Below, piece by piece: positions 21,993 to 33,840 of a stretch of 64,000 bases of DNA. This DNA is from Periplaneta americana (lineage: Eukaryota; Arthropoda; Insecta; Blattodea; Blattidae). The notes below the pieces were generated by a model. That model did no database searches, was not told where the DNA came from, and was given only the letters and a program-made list of their open reading frames with translations. The DNA is taken from positions 102,425,330-102,489,329 of the forward strand of contig NC_091131.1 of NCBI RefSeq assembly GCF_040183065.1, given 5' to 3'. The position numbers were made by a program, and so were the translations under genes. How positions within the stretch are numbered: position 1 is the first letter of the stretch; each line of letters begins with the position of its first letter.

Positions 21993-23095
21993 CCATATTG
22001 TATCTTTTAAATAAACTGTTATTTATAAACTTAAAAAATTGGGGTAAACTCTTTCGAAGACATCCGTATACGTGAATACGTCACTGACAGTATTGCTGTT
22101 AGGGTAGACGTCAACAGGGACAATCAATATCTCTTCTTTCCACGTATCCTGAAGCCCAATATATCTTAACTGTGCTCTGGTACTCCTGGGAGTAGCCATC
22201 TTATATACATTGAGAGTAAGCATGACGGTTGCTACAGTAACCATCGAGCTCCATCGTTTGCTACCCGTTGTTTGACTCCCACTCTCATTTGCGCTGCATA
22301 TTCCTCGACATTGTGAATTTTCTCTCTTAACTAAAGTTAACTCGCGAATTTTTCCAATTTAACTTGTCAACTGTTGATTATTGCTCAATTGAGATTGTAG
22401 CTTGGTTCATTATGAATCGTCTGACACCACTGCGAACGTTCTATCGATTCACATTCTCGAGTTACGCTGTCTCGGCTGCCGCTCAACCCTCCAGATCGTG
22501 CCTCAACTTCCCCTCTCCCACATATTGCTAGATGACGTCACCCGCTCCAACTCAAGGTCACGTTGGATACATTTATTCTTCGCTTCATTGGAATACGCCA
22601 TGTATTTTAGAAATTATAGGCGCGACAAAACTGGTCTGAAAATGTGTCGGTCGACTTTCGGGATAGCACCCTAGTACTCGGCAGAACTAGTAGACCTATT
22701 CACGTTAAAAATACATTACTTCCTATATTACTTTCATATTGCAAGTCAAGAAGATACGTACCTCAATTATTAAGAATAATAAGGGCATTATGGTATACTT
22801 TAGTATACAGTAAGTTTACTGGGTACATATGAACATGAAAATTACGTGACTGCATCTCAGAATTATTAGACTATACATATATCATTATGATGTAGGCCTA
22901 CCGAAGTATATAAATGATAGATAATAGATAACACTTTCTGAAAGAATTAGCACAATCGGTTGGAATTTATAGATTTTATCAACGTTTATACAAATCGCGT
23001 TTTTAGCTCGTGAAACGAAAGATTTTCCCAATTGGAAGTCATACACTAACAAACTTAGCTACGTTTTTCTGCATGCAACCATGAAACTTTTGACA
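21993..23095. other. Intergenic with two unassigned open frames
   Basis: A 73-codon minus-strand frame (22023-22244) contains MATPRSTRAQLRYIG and normal amino-acid composition but matches nothing I know. The plus-strand frame at 22402-22674 lies in locally GC-rich DNA. Neither has convincing splice or start context, so I do not call a gene. Confidence 0.3.
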
Positions 23096-23250
23096 TATGT
23101 GATATTTCCGTGCAGATATTCTGCGTCATCATATGATAAAAGATGAGTGGAACGGAGACAAATTCTCTCCGGTATCGGGATTTGAACATTGGACATTGTG
23201 CCACTGTCATACATCTATAACGCAGTGCATGAATGTAGGCCACTAGAGGG
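23096..23250 (-). repeat. tRNA-derived SINE, family 7, minus copy
   Basis: Read on the minus strand it has B-box-like GTTCAAATCCC, then CCGGAGAGAATTTGTCTCCG (a small hairpin) and TCATCTTTTATCATATGATG. It is head-to-head with the copy at 23300. Confidence 0.7.
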
Positions 23251-23299
23251 AACCCAAGAGGTGGAACTTAAACTGAAAGGATTCAATCCGACATCGGGA

Positions 23300-23432
23300 T
23301 TTGAATCCGGTGTGGCTTAGTGGATAGAGCGTCAGCACGTACAACTGAAAAGCCGGGTCCAAATCCCGGCGCCGGAGAGAATTTTTCTCCGTTCAATTCA
23401 TCTTTCATCATATGCATCTCAGAAGCTTGTGA
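23300..23432 (+). repeat. tRNA-derived SINE, family 7, plus copy
   Basis: Head GTGTGGCTTAGTGGATAGAG (good A box) and B-box-like GGGTCCAAATCCC, then CCGGAGAGAATTTTTCTCCG and TCATCTTTCATCATATGCAT, matching the body of the minus copy 50 bases away. Confidence 0.75.
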
Positions 23433-24621
23433 ACTCTACGCAACAATGAACAGGGTACAGAGACTGGAGCTCTGTATTAAAATGAGACAAATTATCATTA
23501 ATTGTTCAATCCAAACTGTCTGGTATGGGATGTTACGATTTCTATACCTAGTCACTACCATAAAACATGCACAGTTTACTGAATGTAGAAACGAAGCGAT
23601 GGATAAAAACGCTACAAATAGATTCCGACGATCTGCATGGTTGAGAAGTGGCCGGAATTCCAGAGTCTCGATCGCGGAACTATCGCCCTGCTAGCGGGAT
23701 GATCTTCCTGTACACAATGAATTGCAATCGCGTAGCGTTAGCAATTCAAAAAGTTGGGCAACATTTTATGTCTCCCAACGGATTGTGTACAGAGTCTGAT
23801 TGGAAACCGACAAACTGTGTGAAAAGTATTATTCTTTATTTTATTTTTATACAATTTAACACACGTGTTCAACAGCTGTGACGACATGCATTCCAGTCCG
23901 GCGACTAAAATTCAGTAGCATTCAACGCTTTTTCACTTAACATCAGTTACACGCTTTCAATGTAGCATGAGTTGTTCTAAAGTGAATAGTTTGTTAGAAG
24001 TTTGTTAAGCACTGCATGCATTACGCATGGGATCTCTCCTAGCGTGTTCATTGTAACTGGAAAATAATTTGAAATGCAACATACAAATTCACGGAAGTAT
24101 AGGGAACAGCACGGAACTACATTACATAACAAGAAAATGTCGCGATGTGAATAATCAACGTGACAAAACGGTATTACAATTCCAACGTCCAATGTTAAAT
24201 TACCATAATTTATAAGATTTCACATGCAACTATCAACATTTTAAATTAAAATTAGGCCTAAATTCGCCAAAAACGAAATAGTTACATGCTTTCAGCTCTC
24301 ATAGGTCAGTCACTGCTTTCATTCTTGTGTGATTATTCTGTAACAGTTTAATATGAAACTACAAGACGCATTAGAAACACGCCAGAAAGCTGTTTTACAA
24401 CATACTGATCATTAAAAATCGTGTAAGATTAAAACACACCTTGAACGCATGTAGAATTCACTGTCTTCGATTCAAAATTCTATCCATGACAGAATGTTGT
24501 ATGTAATAGCTTGTAATACTGTACACACAAGCGGAATTAGTATAATCCAATTTTCGTGTAAACCTTATGATCAGGGAACGCAATTATACGGACTAAAAAT
24601 GTATGAAATATGTAAATATAT
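23433..24621. other. Intergenic, nothing recognised
   Basis: Open frames at 23320-23694 and 23648-23881 begin in or just after SINE sequence and show no domain. Confidence 0.5.
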
Positions 24622-24837
24622 ACTGTATGTAAGGTTGCCAACTTCTTTTGAACAAAATACGGGAGACTAAGGAATCGAAAAAATTTCACATATAAAATAG
24701 ACAAATTATTCGGTTCAGTTACTAAAAAAACAACCTTATTCTACACTTCGGCAGATAGGCTTAAATTAAAAATATTTTGAGACTTTTGTCTCACATAGTA
24801 GTTGAAGTTGACTGCAGTTTTCAGCTCTTATTTGAGT

Positions 24838-25078
24838 AGGTTATTTTACGACGCTGTATGAACATCTCTGGTTATTTAGCGTCTGAATGATATGAAGGCG
24901 ATAATGCCGGTGAAATGAATCCGGGGTCCAACACTGAAAGTTACTCAGCATTTGCTCATATTGGGTTGAGGGAAAATCCCGGAAAAAACCTCAACAGGTA
25001 ACTTGCCCCGACCGGAAATCGAACCCGGGCCACCTGGTTTCGCGGCCAGACGCGCTAACCGTTACTCCACAGGTGTGA
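24838..25078 (-). repeat. tRNA-derived SINE, family 1
   Basis: Inverse of the 16087 copy. The tail is at the left (TTATTTTACGACGCTGTATG) and the head at the right (GGCCACCTGGTTTCGCGGCC, GTTACTCCACAGGTGTG), with the B box complement GGAAATCGAACCC (one change). It inserted in the outer hAT. Confidence 0.88.
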
Positions 25079-25162
25079 ACTATTTGATTAGATGTGTTGT
25101 GCTCCTGTTTCGAACATATTTCCAATTGTTGTTCATGAGATGAAACACCCTCTTTGTATGAG

Positions 25163-26434
25163 TAGGGTGACCAGACGTCCTCTTTTGTCCGGACATGTCC
25201 TCCTTTTTAGGCTTTTGTCCGGGGTCCGGGCGGATTTTTAAAAAATCAAGAAATGTTCTCCTTTTCATAACTTGTATGCCTAATATTTTAAACTATCTTA
25301 TTTGACGCTCTTTTCAAGTAATTTGCCTGCAGATGGCAGCAGCATCGACGGAATATACTCTTTGCCAACGTTCATAACTCTCTTTGCTCCTCCTTTTGAT
25401 AATTATTATAGTTCCCTTGGCTTTCATATGTAGCTAACTGTAAACTCATTTTATGCTCGACCATGCCGAAATGTAGTAATTATACACCTGGTAGCAGACC
25501 TTTAATGCATGTATTAAAGTAAACCTACTCATTAAAGGTCAGGTCTTTCAGCCAATGACGACTCAGGTTACAACTGTTCAGCCAATGACAGGTCAGCTTT
25601 CTACCGTTATAAAACCGCAAGTATCGATTATTCTCGGATATGCAATCGAAAGAGAATTAGCGAAAAGTCACGGAGGCTGGAAATCCAATACTGTCGCAGA
25701 AGGTTATGTTCTGTTACTATACAGTAATAATTAGCGTTAATTGTAAATAATATTCAAATAAATTCAATTTGTCATCTCGTTTTTCAATGTCTAATTTAAT
25801 TTCAGTGTTATCTCTGTAGGTTCTTATGGCCTAGCAAGGTCAATGTGAACATCTGTTCCTCGGAAAAAATCAATACTTTCGCGTCTGCGCACATCTCACA
25901 ACATACGGGACATTGGCCAAGGTCAGATACAAAGAAAATTAATAATATCAAGTTAGAAATATGGTCAAGCATAAAAAGTCGTATGAAACTCGTCTATAAT
26001 GGTAATTAAGAAGCTCGTATGAAAATTATGAAACGAGCGCAAGCCTAATGTACTATTATATTATTAAGTTTTATCATAAGTATGCTATAATGAAATAGAT
26101 ATTGACATAATTTTAAATAAAATATAGGCCTAAGCCTAAATATAAATAGATATTTTCTGTCCTCTTTAATAATTAATTATAGTTCCCTTGCTTTCATATG
26201 TAGCTTACTGTAAAATCATTATTATCAAGTTTCATCATAATTATTTTGTAATAAAATAGATAATAACATTTTTAAGTATAATATAAGCCTAAATCTGTAC
26301 TGTATATTGACTATATTATACCTAAGCCTAAATCAAAGTAGGCTACATATTTTCTGTCTTCTTCTTTCGAACAATGTTCTCCTTTTTGAAGCTTTGTGTC
26401 CTCTTTTTTTATCGATGTGAATCTAGTCACTCTA
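25163..26434. mobile_element. hAT element nested in another hAT
   Basis: Exact 8-bp duplication TGTATGAG at 25155-25162 and 26435-26442. Ends TAGGGTGACCAGAC and, inverted, TAGAGTGACTAGAT. The subterminal DNA repeats TCCTCYTTTTGTCC-like words. About 60 bases (ATTATAGTTCCCTTG...TTTCATATGTAGCT) occur at 25406 and again at 26178, and a neighbouring segment is duplicated at 26070 and 26225. No transposase coding is visible. Confidence 0.9.
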
Positions 26435-26950
26435 TGTATGAGCGTTACTACTCAGTATGCTTAGGACAAAACTCGTCAGTTTTTCCAAATTTATAACATT
26501 AATACTGTTTGATTTTAGACAGGTGAGCACTAAAACCCATTTCTGGCAAGCATTACTTTCTACAAAGACTGCACATTTTAATGCATTTCTTGAACAACAA
26601 AATTCATCATATAGGCCTAGTCCTACTTAAACAATCCTCATTCACGGCAAAATCAAATGTTTAGAATAGCCTGCAAGTTGTTATATTATGAAAAAATAAG
26701 GGAGAAAAATGCTCGAAAAGATTAATAAAACGGGAGCCGGAAGACTGTTAAAAAAAGCAAATATGGGATATTCCGGGAAATACGGGAGGGATGGCAACCC
26801 TAACTGTATGTACTAATTTTTGTCAAAATATAAAATTAAATATGGACTTAAAATGACAAAAAAATGACTATCTACGTTAAATATTAGTACAGTTTAATCA
26901 AACTAAACAAAGAATATTATAATGGACATACCTTATCTTTTACTGCACTA

Positions 26951-27134
26951 TCACAGTCTAGTATATACAGTCACGAAGCTTGAGTTGTGAGGCTGCTAGG
27001 AACAATAGACTGTGCAGGTACTGTTTCGCATTGTCTGTAAAGAGGCGATATTAGCGATCCTAGTGGTTATCAATTATCTATGGATGCATATTTACTACAT
27101 ATTGAGCTTCGTGACTACATATACTAGACTGTGG
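26951..27134. mobile_element. 184-bp MITE, family M1, copy 1
   Basis: Inverted ends YCACAGTCTAGTATATACAG (left) and its near complement (right), with GAAGCTT at the inner edge. TA lies on both sides (26949-26950, 27135-27136). The core reads CTAGGAACAATAGACTGTGC. A second copy is at 47334-47552. Confidence 0.85.
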
Positions 27135-27507
27135 TACTATTTTGTTATGTGAACTTAAAACACAATTTTCATTGCCTGTTATCGTAAGTTAACAATAGTT
27201 TCTAGAGAGGAAAGTCATCAGAGATGAGAGAACGGCACAGGCCGATGTTGAACTCAGACCTTACATTCGGTGTTGTTGGTTCTTTTAAAAACAATTGCCT
27301 TTGTTTGGAATTTCGTTGTTTGTTAGCCTGACGTTTACTCGTTTGAATAATATGCTGTTGCACCTCGAACTTTTATGTAGACGATACTGCACATTGACAC
27401 AAATTACAAAATAATATTTTATTGTCAGTTGATAAACCATCATATTTAAATTCTGAAATGTAACTTCTTAATTTTAAAGTGGCTGAATGTGGTAATAAAT
27501 AATAATA
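27135..27507. other. Intergenic, nothing recognised
   Basis: No coding or repeat signal. Confidence 0.5.
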
Positions 27508-27692
27508 TTATGATTTATTTAACGACACTCGCAACTGCAGAGGTTATATCAGCGTCGCCAGTGTGCCGCAGGAGTTCTTTTACATGCCAGTAAATCTACT
27601 GACGTGAGTCTGTCACATTTAAACACACTTAAATGCCCGCAGTCTCGAGCACAAAAGGCCAGGGCTATACCGACTACGCTACCGAGACCTAC
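27508..27692 (-). repeat. tRNA-derived SINE, family 4, B box missing
   Basis: Read on the minus strand: CTCGGTAGCGTAGTCGGTATA (A box), then GCATTTAAGTGTG, ACTGGCATGTAAAAGAACTCC, GACGCTGATATAACC and TGTCGTTAAATAAATCATAA. The segment between CTCGAGACTGCGG and GCATTTAAG, where a GTTCGAATCC B box is expected, is absent. Same condition in the copy at 52804. Confidence 0.85.
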
Positions 27693-28261
27693 TTGAATGT
27701 GATACTTTTGGTATATTTACTGTCTTTATAGAATGATTAACAGAACTGAACCAATGTATATTTTGACTAACTGTGGAGCTGCACATCTGTTTTCTGTTAC
27801 AAACTTCAAAATTAAAATAATAGTTTCTTAACTTGTTTTCCCATTGTTGAAAGGACTGTTAATTTTCAAATAACTCTGATTTTAAAGGAATTACTGAAAA
27901 TGTTTAAAACTCTATTGCTGAAATGTATTTTTAAAAGTTAATGGGATTTTATTTTATTTCATTGTTAAGCTTAATACATGGACTGTTTTTATATGAAATA
28001 TGGAAAATACATGGAAATTAATTAAAATACCGGTATGTACTAAATTGAGAAATACGGAAAATAAAAGTAGCCTTTTTCAACTCTACACATTATGAAACAT
28101 AAAGAAAATGCAAAACATAACTGATAGGTATTAGCTTTATTAGTAAATATGTATTTACATATAAATCTTTTCCCTGCTTATGATGAATGACGGTTTTAAT
28201 TGGCCAGAAATAGTTATCTTCTAATGTAACTCTCTACATGTAGGCCTGTACCTATAACCAT
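27693..28261. other. Intergenic, nothing recognised
   Basis: AT-rich, no coding signal. Confidence 0.5.
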
Positions 28262-28780
28262 AAGCCTACTAGTGATGGGCGAAGTTGTTCTTTTCCCGGA
28301 ACAGTTCCGACGGTTCCGGTTCCGAAAAAATACTATGTTCCAAATAACAGTTCCGAAATAACAGTCACCAGTGGTGATGAGTCGGAGTCGTTGAGTCGTT
28401 CAAACGAACGGTACAGTACCCTCCCTCTTCACCATAGACAAATAACACCATGCAGCTCACACTGGAGCACTCATAGGCATGACATAGTACACATTCTTAT
28501 CTATAGATGGCACTGCAATGCACATTCGAATCGATTTTGGAAAATTGCTGTGCATGCGGACAGAACTCAAAAGCTTAATGTTAGTAATTACACAGCTGTT
28601 GACTACAAGGACAGAATACAACACTTTGTTTTCGTACATAAAGTTATAAAGACATGGTAGCCAACTAAAAAAAAATAACATAACATTTAAAACATATGGT
28701 ATGTAATTTCTGTTCTCTCTATTACATAATAAAAAAAAACAAATCATTAATTTTTATTTTTACTTTTCTTAATGCACAGT

Positions 28781-28783
<3 letters not shown>

Positions 28784-28815
<32 letters not shown>
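28784..28815. repeat. (AAT)n microsatellite
   Basis: About ten AAT units inside the hAT element. Confidence 0.95.
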
Positions 28816-28818
<3 letters not shown>

Positions 28819-29444
28819 TTACAATTTCATAAATAAAAAAGATATATATTGGCAGTACTGAAACCTGGAAACCCCGTAGTGGGTTAGTAAAATGTTGGAA
28901 TCGCATCTTTACCAAAGTGTAATTTAAACTTCGCATTAAACCTCGCTCTCCAAATCAGTACTTATATGGGTAGTTTCCAACAAATAATGCTACAACATTT
29001 TTGTCGTTCTTTGATAACAGAGAAGATAGCACAAAAACTTGTGCTTGTCAGACTTAACCTCAACAAACGACATACAGACATTGTAACTAAACCACTCATT
29101 ACCATTTACGACTTTAACCTTTGTATAGAATCAGCTGATCAATGAATTAATAATAGTATGCGTACTTTATGACTTTGTAGAATGTTTATAAAACAGAATT
29201 AGTCAACTAATGGTGAAATAAACCATAAAGCGGGAATCAATATTACAGATTATTGAATACTTACTATAACATTACAGATGATTGGCCAGTCTTACAAATG
29301 TTGATATTAAAGTTCGCGCCACCGCAAGGATTTCAATGTCCATGCGCCCCCCTCCAACCACGTGAGAGTTTCAAGTACAGTGTAACTGCAGCTGTCGTTG
29401 GTTCATCGGAACAAGCTCCGACGTTCCGACTGTTATCTCGGAGT

Positions 29445-29711
29445 CGGAACATACCTTATGCAACGCGGTACTGCGAGCCCGCAACAGCTGGGCAAGTGAG
29501 CAGCTCGGAGTCGGAACACTGTTATTTCGGAACAGGAGGTTCCGACCTACTGTTCATTTTTGCAACAGTTCCGAGGGAGTCGGAACATACCTTGTGCCAC
29601 GCGGTACTGCGAGCCCGCAACAGTTGGCAAGTGAGCAGCTCGGAGTCGGAACACTGTTATTTCGGAACAGGAGGTTCCGACCTACTGTTCATTTTTGCAA
29701 CAGTTCCGAGA
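29445..29711 (+). repeat. Two tandem copies of a ~131-bp unit
   Basis: The unit starting at CGGAGTCGGAACATACCTT (29445) repeats from 29577 with few changes. It carries the GGAAC/GTTCC motifs, which accounts for the internally repeated 176-codon open frame over this region. Not a protein gene in my judgement. Confidence 0.85.
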
Positions 29712-29769
29712 CCGGAACAGTTCCAAAATAACTGTTGTGTTATTTTTTACCCATCTCTAAAGCCTACCC

Positions 29770-30526
29770 AGTGCAATGTTTGATCTGAAGTTCTAAACGA
29801 ACGTGCGACTAGTCACGCAGCCCTCTAGATATTATTGTCAGATTATGAGGGTATATTTAGAACTAGCGAACTGTAAAGTAATGGAAAAAGAGGAAATAGT
29901 TTCAAAGCCTAAACAAACGTGCCAGCACCAAATTGTTTCTTTTTGTACATATCTATGATTCCATGGTTGTTTTTGAGCAGGGACAGTAATGTGGTCTCCC
30001 GTTGTCTACCACACTGCAGCTTTACTGCCATTAAAATCGTTCCAATCATGCCAGTAAATGCCCAGTCATAGTGCATTTGAATGGCTTGCATTCTGTGAAC
30101 TACACTGATAATAATTAGAGCTTTACCCACTACCTACTCACCTATGTCGTTTACTAGTCCCCCATAAGGGAAGGGACACGAGCTGGGACTGCCCTTACAA
30201 ATAGCTTGAGTAGACCCACTATCCTACTCGGGATGGAATTATGTGCCTGCAATAACGCCCTCCCGCTCTACAATTTCCCCTAAGAGCCGCCCCCGAACTC
30301 CTCCTACAGTTTGCAGATCCTCTTTTATCTTTCCACGTAGGCATCACTGCGATCCCTCAACCTCTGTCCCACAAGGTAATACCATGACCCAGTGTAGATC
30401 CTACTGTTCTCCAACCAGGAGATTAACAGTGAAAGGAATATGCTTACTATTGCATCATCTATTGGAGCGAAGTAGATTGATAATATTACCGTTATAACGT
30501 CAGTTTAAAAAACATGCGCTCTCCTG
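29770..30526. other. Intergenic, no family recognised
   Basis: Locally GC-richer at 30150-30400 (CTAGTCCCCCATAAGGGAAG, GAGCCGCCCCCG) but without a domain, B box or clear repeat ends. Confidence 0.4.
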
Positions 30527-30859
30527 CATATGAAGACATTATTTCAAAAACAGCCCTTGTCAAAAATGTCGATTTTTCAGGAGAACAAAAAAAAACAACC
30601 CCCAGCCCATGTAAATTATAACATCTAAATAAAGAAAGGTAGACTCTTTCTTCACGATATAAGAATCAGATATATGATAAACACATATAAGTTTTTACAT
30701 ATTAGAGACCTATAATTAATTATTGAATGTGGGAGCGTGTGACATGGGCTATTTTTGTAATAAAATAATACAAATGAAGATCGTAATAATATTAATTTAA
30801 TATTTAATATTGCATTGTAATATCAGTAAATTGTCAGGAAATCACAACACTTATTAATA

Positions 30860-31400
30860 ACTTTTTTCTCCACTGCTGTTAGTGGACCCTTCAATATCAA
30901 CAACATGTGTATTGGTAGTTTTCGTTTCTGAAACAGGTTGGAGACTTTCAAAGAACCGGAGAGTTTCTGGAGATAATAGTCCATACAGTTTTTTCAGGTC
31001 CTCTAATTTTTATTGCTTGATCTTCAAGGGTCCATTGTAAAGAGTGGCAAACGTGAGTTCTTGAAGTATTGATACCCTTGGAACCGCCTTGGGGCGATTA
31101 GTGTGTTTATCTCTGGAGTCAGTAGGAGATTTCTGATAGTTCAGCAATTATGCCTGTACAGTAGGAAGACGCTCTCTTATTATCTCATGCAAACTCATAA
31201 ACGCATTGCGACAAACAGGCACATCTTTGGATATACCATCTGAACTTATTCTCACCTTATAATGCAAGGTGCTACATATTTCCCTACGTGATTAGTATCT
31301 TATTTTCCCTCTACCTTAATTTTCTTAATAAACTCTTCCTTTCTGCCATTTCGTTTTCTTTTCTGAAAATTTAATCCACTTCCATCATTACTAGCCATGA
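30860..31400 (-). pseudogene. Decayed transposase-like coding remnant
   Basis: A start near 31398 gives MASNDGSGLNFQKRKRNGRK. Further along, across frame changes, come SKDVPVCRNAFMSLHEIIRE, SPTDSRDKHTNRPKAVP and DLKKLYGLLSPETLRFFESL. The order VCRxxFxxxxxI...SPxDxRxKHxNRP resembles a transposase family widespread in insects that I cannot name with certainty. Multiple stops. Confidence 0.5.
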
Positions 31401-31404
31401 TGTA

Positions 31405-31774
31405 CAGTAGTGGCAAAAAAAAAATCGGACCGACCCTTGTAGCTCATTTCAGACCCCTGTTCACTCCAGAGCACGATAGACTGGTAACTAAGACTTTCGT
31501 GGTTCGAATCCTGCCTGGGAAGGAAACTTTTTTTGTTCCTTATTTCGATTGCAGTGGTATTTTACTACTTAATTAACTTATTATTCCCAAAACATGAATT
31601 TTACTAGCAATCGAAAAGTATTGGAAATAAATTTGAATAAGGAACAAAAAAAAAAGTTTCCTTTCCAGGCAGAATTCGAACCACGAAAACCTTAGTTACC
31701 AATCTACCGTTTTCTGGAGTGAACAAGGCTATGAAATCAGCTACAAGGTCGATCCGGTTTTTTTGCCAATACTG
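31405..31774. mobile_element. Foldback MITE with tRNA-like arms, copy 1
   Basis: TA at 31403-31404 and 31775-31776. The outer ends are CAGTAGTGGCAAAA and its near complement. Both arms (about 150 bases) carry ACTGGTAACTAAGACTTTCG followed by the B box GGTTCGAATCC, so the element is nearly palindromic and has a polymerase III-type box in each orientation. A T7 run follows each arm. Second copy at 57322-57722. Confidence 0.85.
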
Positions 31775-32155
31775 TACAAGAGACTAAAATGGAATGCTCA
31801 ATGACTTCATTGCTGCAATATGAAACATTTCAATATTTATTCAGTTTAACACAATGCTGCCAATAATTATTATATAATGCATAATGTACCTAATCAATTC
31901 AGTGCTGAAAACATTTAACAAAAGAACAACCCATGTCAGCTGACAAGGGCAATTTTTGTACGAAAGCAGAATGACATGGGCTGTTTTTGTAGAATCGGTG
32001 TTTTTATCTTATGGCTACTGCACCTGACACAGATCGTTTTTGGCTCTTAAACACATTTCAGATTGTGGCAAAAATGCGCCTTCACGTGATGGTGCTCTTA
32101 ACTCATTTTCGTTAAAAATTGACAAGGGCTGTTTTTGTAATAATGTCTTCATATG

Positions 32156-32520
32156 TTATTTACTGTATGGAGGGATTAAAAGATCAGGAAATTAACCGTG
32201 ATCTAATTTTGTTTCTAGGGTAGTATAAATATATATCAGTGTTATCGTTTGTGCTTTGAGAGTTAGCCAATGGAGATGCGTGTACCCATGTATGTGACCT
32301 TATGACATCATCAACATTCATTCACAGTATTGCCTCGCTGCGTCTCATTTCCCTAAGACTTTCTCCTGGTTGGAGTACGGTACGATACACAGCACTACCA
32401 TCAGCAACTAATAACCATTTACCACGGAGTTCCGTGGCTGCCCGCAGCCGACTCTGCATCGGTCGCAAGCCCGAAATGAAGGAAATAAACGGAGATGATT
32501 ATGAAAAAGGGGAAGTGTAG
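32156..32520. other. Intergenic
   Basis: A 72-codon open frame at 32302-32520 runs into SINE flank and shows no domain. Confidence 0.4.
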
Positions 32521-32521
32521 A

Positions 32522-32692
32522 TGAAGTGAAAAGTGTAGAATGGTAGAAAGAAACGGGGGTATCCCGAGAAAAATCCTCTGCAACATCTTCTTTGTCCATC
32601 ACAAATTTCATCACGACTTGACCGGGAATCGAACCCCCTCACTAACATTTGAGTCACAGACGCTCCCTTCTATACCGTTGGAATTGTACACC
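32522..32692 (-). repeat. tRNA-derived SINE, family 8
   Basis: Read on the minus strand: B-box-like GGGTTCGATTCCCGG, then GTGATGAAATTTGTGATGG, ACAAAGAAGATGTTGCAGAG and GATTTTTCTCGGGATAC. The same body occurs at 56711-56930. The head is partly degraded. Confidence 0.75.
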
Positions 32693-33124
32693 TCCTCCGC
32701 CAAAGAAACTGTTGGTCCTTCTAAAAAAAAATATTTGGAGTGTATTATTACAAGAAATCGGAAAATAAAAATGTTGAAGAATTTAGGAGCCACGAATATG
32801 TGAATCTGGCGCAAAGTGTTAAAAATCAGTTGGCGAGATAACGTTTTAGATACTGAAGTTTCAAAGAGTTAAATTAAAATAGACCATTAATTAAGAACTT
32901 ACGAAAGAAATTAATTATAAAATAAAATAAGACGGAATAGCTCTACTACGAGTATGATTATGGCGGAGGAGAAAAGAACTACAATATAAATAATATTGCT
33001 TAGAACTGTAACTTTAATACAGACCTTCAACTGCTGCTGAACTGGGAAATGACTTGCATTTGGAAATATAGGCGGAAAACAGTAAGACCTATAGAACGAC
33101 AAGGAAATACGGAATGATCGACAG
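32693..33124. other. Intergenic, nothing recognised
   Basis: AT-rich, no coding or repeat signal. Confidence 0.5.
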
Positions 33125-33355
33125 GACCCCTAACAGGTTTATATAGCCATCGGCTTTGTTTGCTGATCTGAGCTGCCCTCAGGCGTGGGTTCGATTCGCA
33201 CTTGAACTGATTACAGGTTGGGTTTTTTTCTAAGTTTTCGCCAGCTGTAAGGCGAATGTCAGATTAGTTCATGGCGAATCTTCGGCCTTATCTCACTATC
33301 ACCAATTCTATCGAACTAAATAATCTATTAGTGACACAGCATAGTTAAATAACTG
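33125..33355 (+). repeat. tRNA-derived SINE, family 9
   Basis: tRNA-like head with B box GGGTTCGATTCGC at 33187. The body has GGTTGGGTTTTTTTCTAAG, TTTTCGCCAGCTGTAAGGCG and CTTATCTCACTATCACCAA, and the 3' end TTAAATAACTGACTAAA. Confidence 0.75.
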
Positions 33356-33840
33356 ACTAAATGGTGTATTTAAGCTGTATTGACAAGAAAAAGTGGGAAA
33401 AGAACGAACTTGGTTCAGAGTTTGACGTAAACAAAAGTTTGTATTCAGGTTTAAAATTTTTAAAATTGCACAACGTGAGATAAAATAATGGCTTTCTAAA
33501 TGTAGGCCTATTTCTGTCCATTGGCAGGTGGAGAGTAGACTCCAATTTATTTTCTCAAATTTACGGTGAGTGTTTTAAAGCAACACGTCATATAAAAAGA
33601 AAAGGAACGCTAAAATTGTACTCATTTCACTTCACGAAATTCCAACTGTGTGTCTCTTGTTATAGCTAAGTCAACTGGCTTACTATGGTCGAAGAGAATC
33701 ACAATATTATGTATATTTTGATCTTGAGAGTTATGTGGCAGGTATTCATTCACAACTAGCGGAATTCCACGCTTATGTGAGAGGCTGATGGAAAGACATC
33801 GTTCAAGATACATACGGAAAATATAAAACAAGGAATAGTC
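33356..33840. other. Intergenic, nothing recognised
   Basis: No coding or repeat signal. Confidence 0.5.

Larger units (their letters stand above)
24630..26802. mobile_element. hAT element, outer of a hAT-in-hAT pair
   Basis: Exact 8-bp duplication ACTGTATG at 24622-24629 and 26803-26810. Inverted ends TARGGTTGCCAWC, with CGGGAG-type subterminal words on both sides. It contains a minus-strand SINE and a second hAT. About 660 bases of its own sequence remain and no transposase is visible. Confidence 0.9.
28270..29759. mobile_element. hAT element with repeated GGAAC/GTTCC subterminal motifs
   Basis: Exact 8-bp duplication AAGCCTAC at 28262-28269 and 29760-29767. Ends TAGTGATGGGCGAA and, inverted, TAGAGATGGGTAAA, a common hAT terminus form. 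Both subterminal regions are packed with CGGAACAGTTCCG-type palindromes. No transposase is recognisable, so it is non-autonomous. Confidence 0.92.
30527..32155 (-). mobile_element. Long-TIR DNA transposon, superfamily unassigned
   Basis: The ends begin CATATGAAGACATTATTWCA and continue AAAACAGCCCTTGTCA in both arms (about 45 bases). The word TGACAWGGGCTRTTTTTGTA recurs in the subterminal regions near 30738, 31926, 31971 and 32119, with complements near 30552 and 30604, as expected of transposase-binding sites. The target duplication is unclear. It contains the foldback MITE at 31405 and decayed minus-strand coding sequence. Confidence 0.75.

Noticed and set aside
22023..22244. Host exon with MATPRSTRAQLRYIG
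   Set aside because: Normal composition but no recognised domain, and it starts and stops without splice or promoter support.
29253..29783. 176-codon frame with an internal repeat
   Set aside because: The repeat is the 131-bp duplicated hAT subterminal block; it crosses the element end and the target duplication.
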